Below are positions 13,561-13,934 of a stretch of DNA of 13,934 nt, one piece after another. Position numbers and translations under genes: made by a program. The stretch spans positions 1-13,934 of the forward strand of contig NZ_CALIIB010000035.1 of assembly GCF_938020365.1 (NCBI RefSeq). The letters are read 5' to 3'. The first letter of the stretch is position 1, and every line of letters starts with the position of its first letter. The notes beneath the pieces are model-generated. The model saw nothing but the letters and a program-made list of their open reading frames with translations. It had not been told where the DNA came from and searched no databases. This DNA comes from an uncultured Streptococcus sp. Its GTDB lineage: Bacteria; Bacillota; Bacilli; Lactobacillales; Streptococcaceae.

Positions 13561-13934
13561 TTAATAAACTGTTTTCTCTGTTTCGAAATCAAAGAAATGC
13601 GCCTTGTTTAGGTCAAAGCCAAGGTCAATCCCAGCACCTGTTTCTGAGTAGTCACGAGCATCCACCCGCGCGATAAACTCGCTGTCACCAACTTGACAGT
13701 AAAGGTGAGACTCAGACCCCAAAAGCTCAGAGACAGAAATAGTCGCATGAACCACAGAATCTGGGAAGGTCTCTAAGAAAGCAGGTTCTGTATTGATGTC
13801 TTCTGGACGAATACCGAAGATCAATTTCTTGCCGTCATAACCCTTCTCACGCAGAACTTTCAGCGTTCCTTCTGGCACTGTCAAACGCAAGCCATCGGCA
13901 ACGATTTCATTCCCCTCAAGTGTCACAGTGATAA
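13561..13934 (-). CDS. msmK: Multi-sugar ABC transporter ATP-binding protein MsmK, 3' part
   Basis: The frame is open to the right edge and ends TAA at 13561-13563, giving the last 124 residues. This is the C-terminal regulatory (TOBE/OB-fold) part, with LIFGIRPEDI, SVSELLGSESHLYCQVG and ARVDARDY in the order and spacing of streptococcal MsmK. The Walker motifs lie outside the window. In streptococci MsmK is a shared ATPase that energises several carbohydrate ABC importers (raffinose, maltodextrin and others) on the inner face of the membrane. It is often not next to the transporters it serves, which fits the GH1 neighbour here. Confidence 0.93.
   Translation of the reverse strand, partial: ITVTLEGNEIVADGLRLTVPEGTLKVLREKGYDGKKLIFGIRPEDINTEPAFLETFPDSVVHATISVSELLGSESHLYCQVGDSEFIARVDARDYSETGAGIDLGFDLNKAHFFDFETEKTVY

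Noticed and set aside
1..13934. CRISPR array, tRNA, rRNA, prophage or integrative element
   Set aside because: No short regularly spaced repeats, cloverleaf, rRNA segments, integrase or phage genes could be found by eye; the three-copy repeat is dispersed, not arrayed.

Overview
The window reads as a chromosomal segment of a low-GC Firmicute, almost certainly a Streptococcus of the mitis/sanguinis type. The basis is protein recognition: MsmK, GltX, RnpA, YidC1, Jag, L34, RNase J2 and EstA all look like streptococcal versions. It also shows the usual streptococcal signals: TTG/GTG starts behind AGGAG-type ribosome binding sites and extended -10 promoters. Species cannot be fixed from the sequence alone.

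Layout. Bases 1-235 (minus) are the start of a TatD-family nuclease gene. Bases 471-2595 (plus) form a compact three-gene operon: a DUF2975-like four-helix membrane protein, a 72-residue Cro/CI-type regulator and a 472-residue polytopic membrane protein. Its promoter lies in a very AT-rich region with phased YGATA repeats. From 3019 onward every gene is on the minus strand. Read in the direction of transcription (high to low coordinates) these are: msmK 3' end (13934-13561), a GH1 glycosidase (13231-11849), rnjB (11407-9740), estA (9580-8801), gltX (8689-7232), a Ser/Thr-rich lipoprotein (7134-6493), the rnpA-yidC-jag operon (6164-3977), an unrecognised 210-residue protein (3925-3293) and rpmH (3153-3019).

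Most of the minus-strand half is housekeeping: RNA processing (RNase P protein, RNase J2), translation (GltX, L34) and membrane protein insertion (YidC1 with the RNA-binding partner Jag/KhpB). Most units have their own visible promoter and/or intrinsic terminator. The MsmK and GH1 genes concern carbohydrate uptake and use.

The most striking non-coding feature is a roughly 181-bp repeat present three times (2631-2811, 6317-6497, 13365-13545). The copies are about 94-96 percent identical and have imperfect 15-bp terminal inverted repeats. Each can fold into three successive hairpins, and all three lie at gene 3' ends; one supplies the stop codon region of the lipoprotein gene. It behaves like a MITE-like or structured-RNA repeat. 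Other points worth a second look are a perfect match to the VicR/WalR box over the lipoprotein promoter region, the phased operator-like repeats before the regulator operon, and the hairpin-rich leader of rnjB. I see no CRISPR array, tRNA, rRNA, phage or plasmid genes, and no clearly new multi-gene system. The DUF2975/regulator/membrane protein operon is the least understood gene set.
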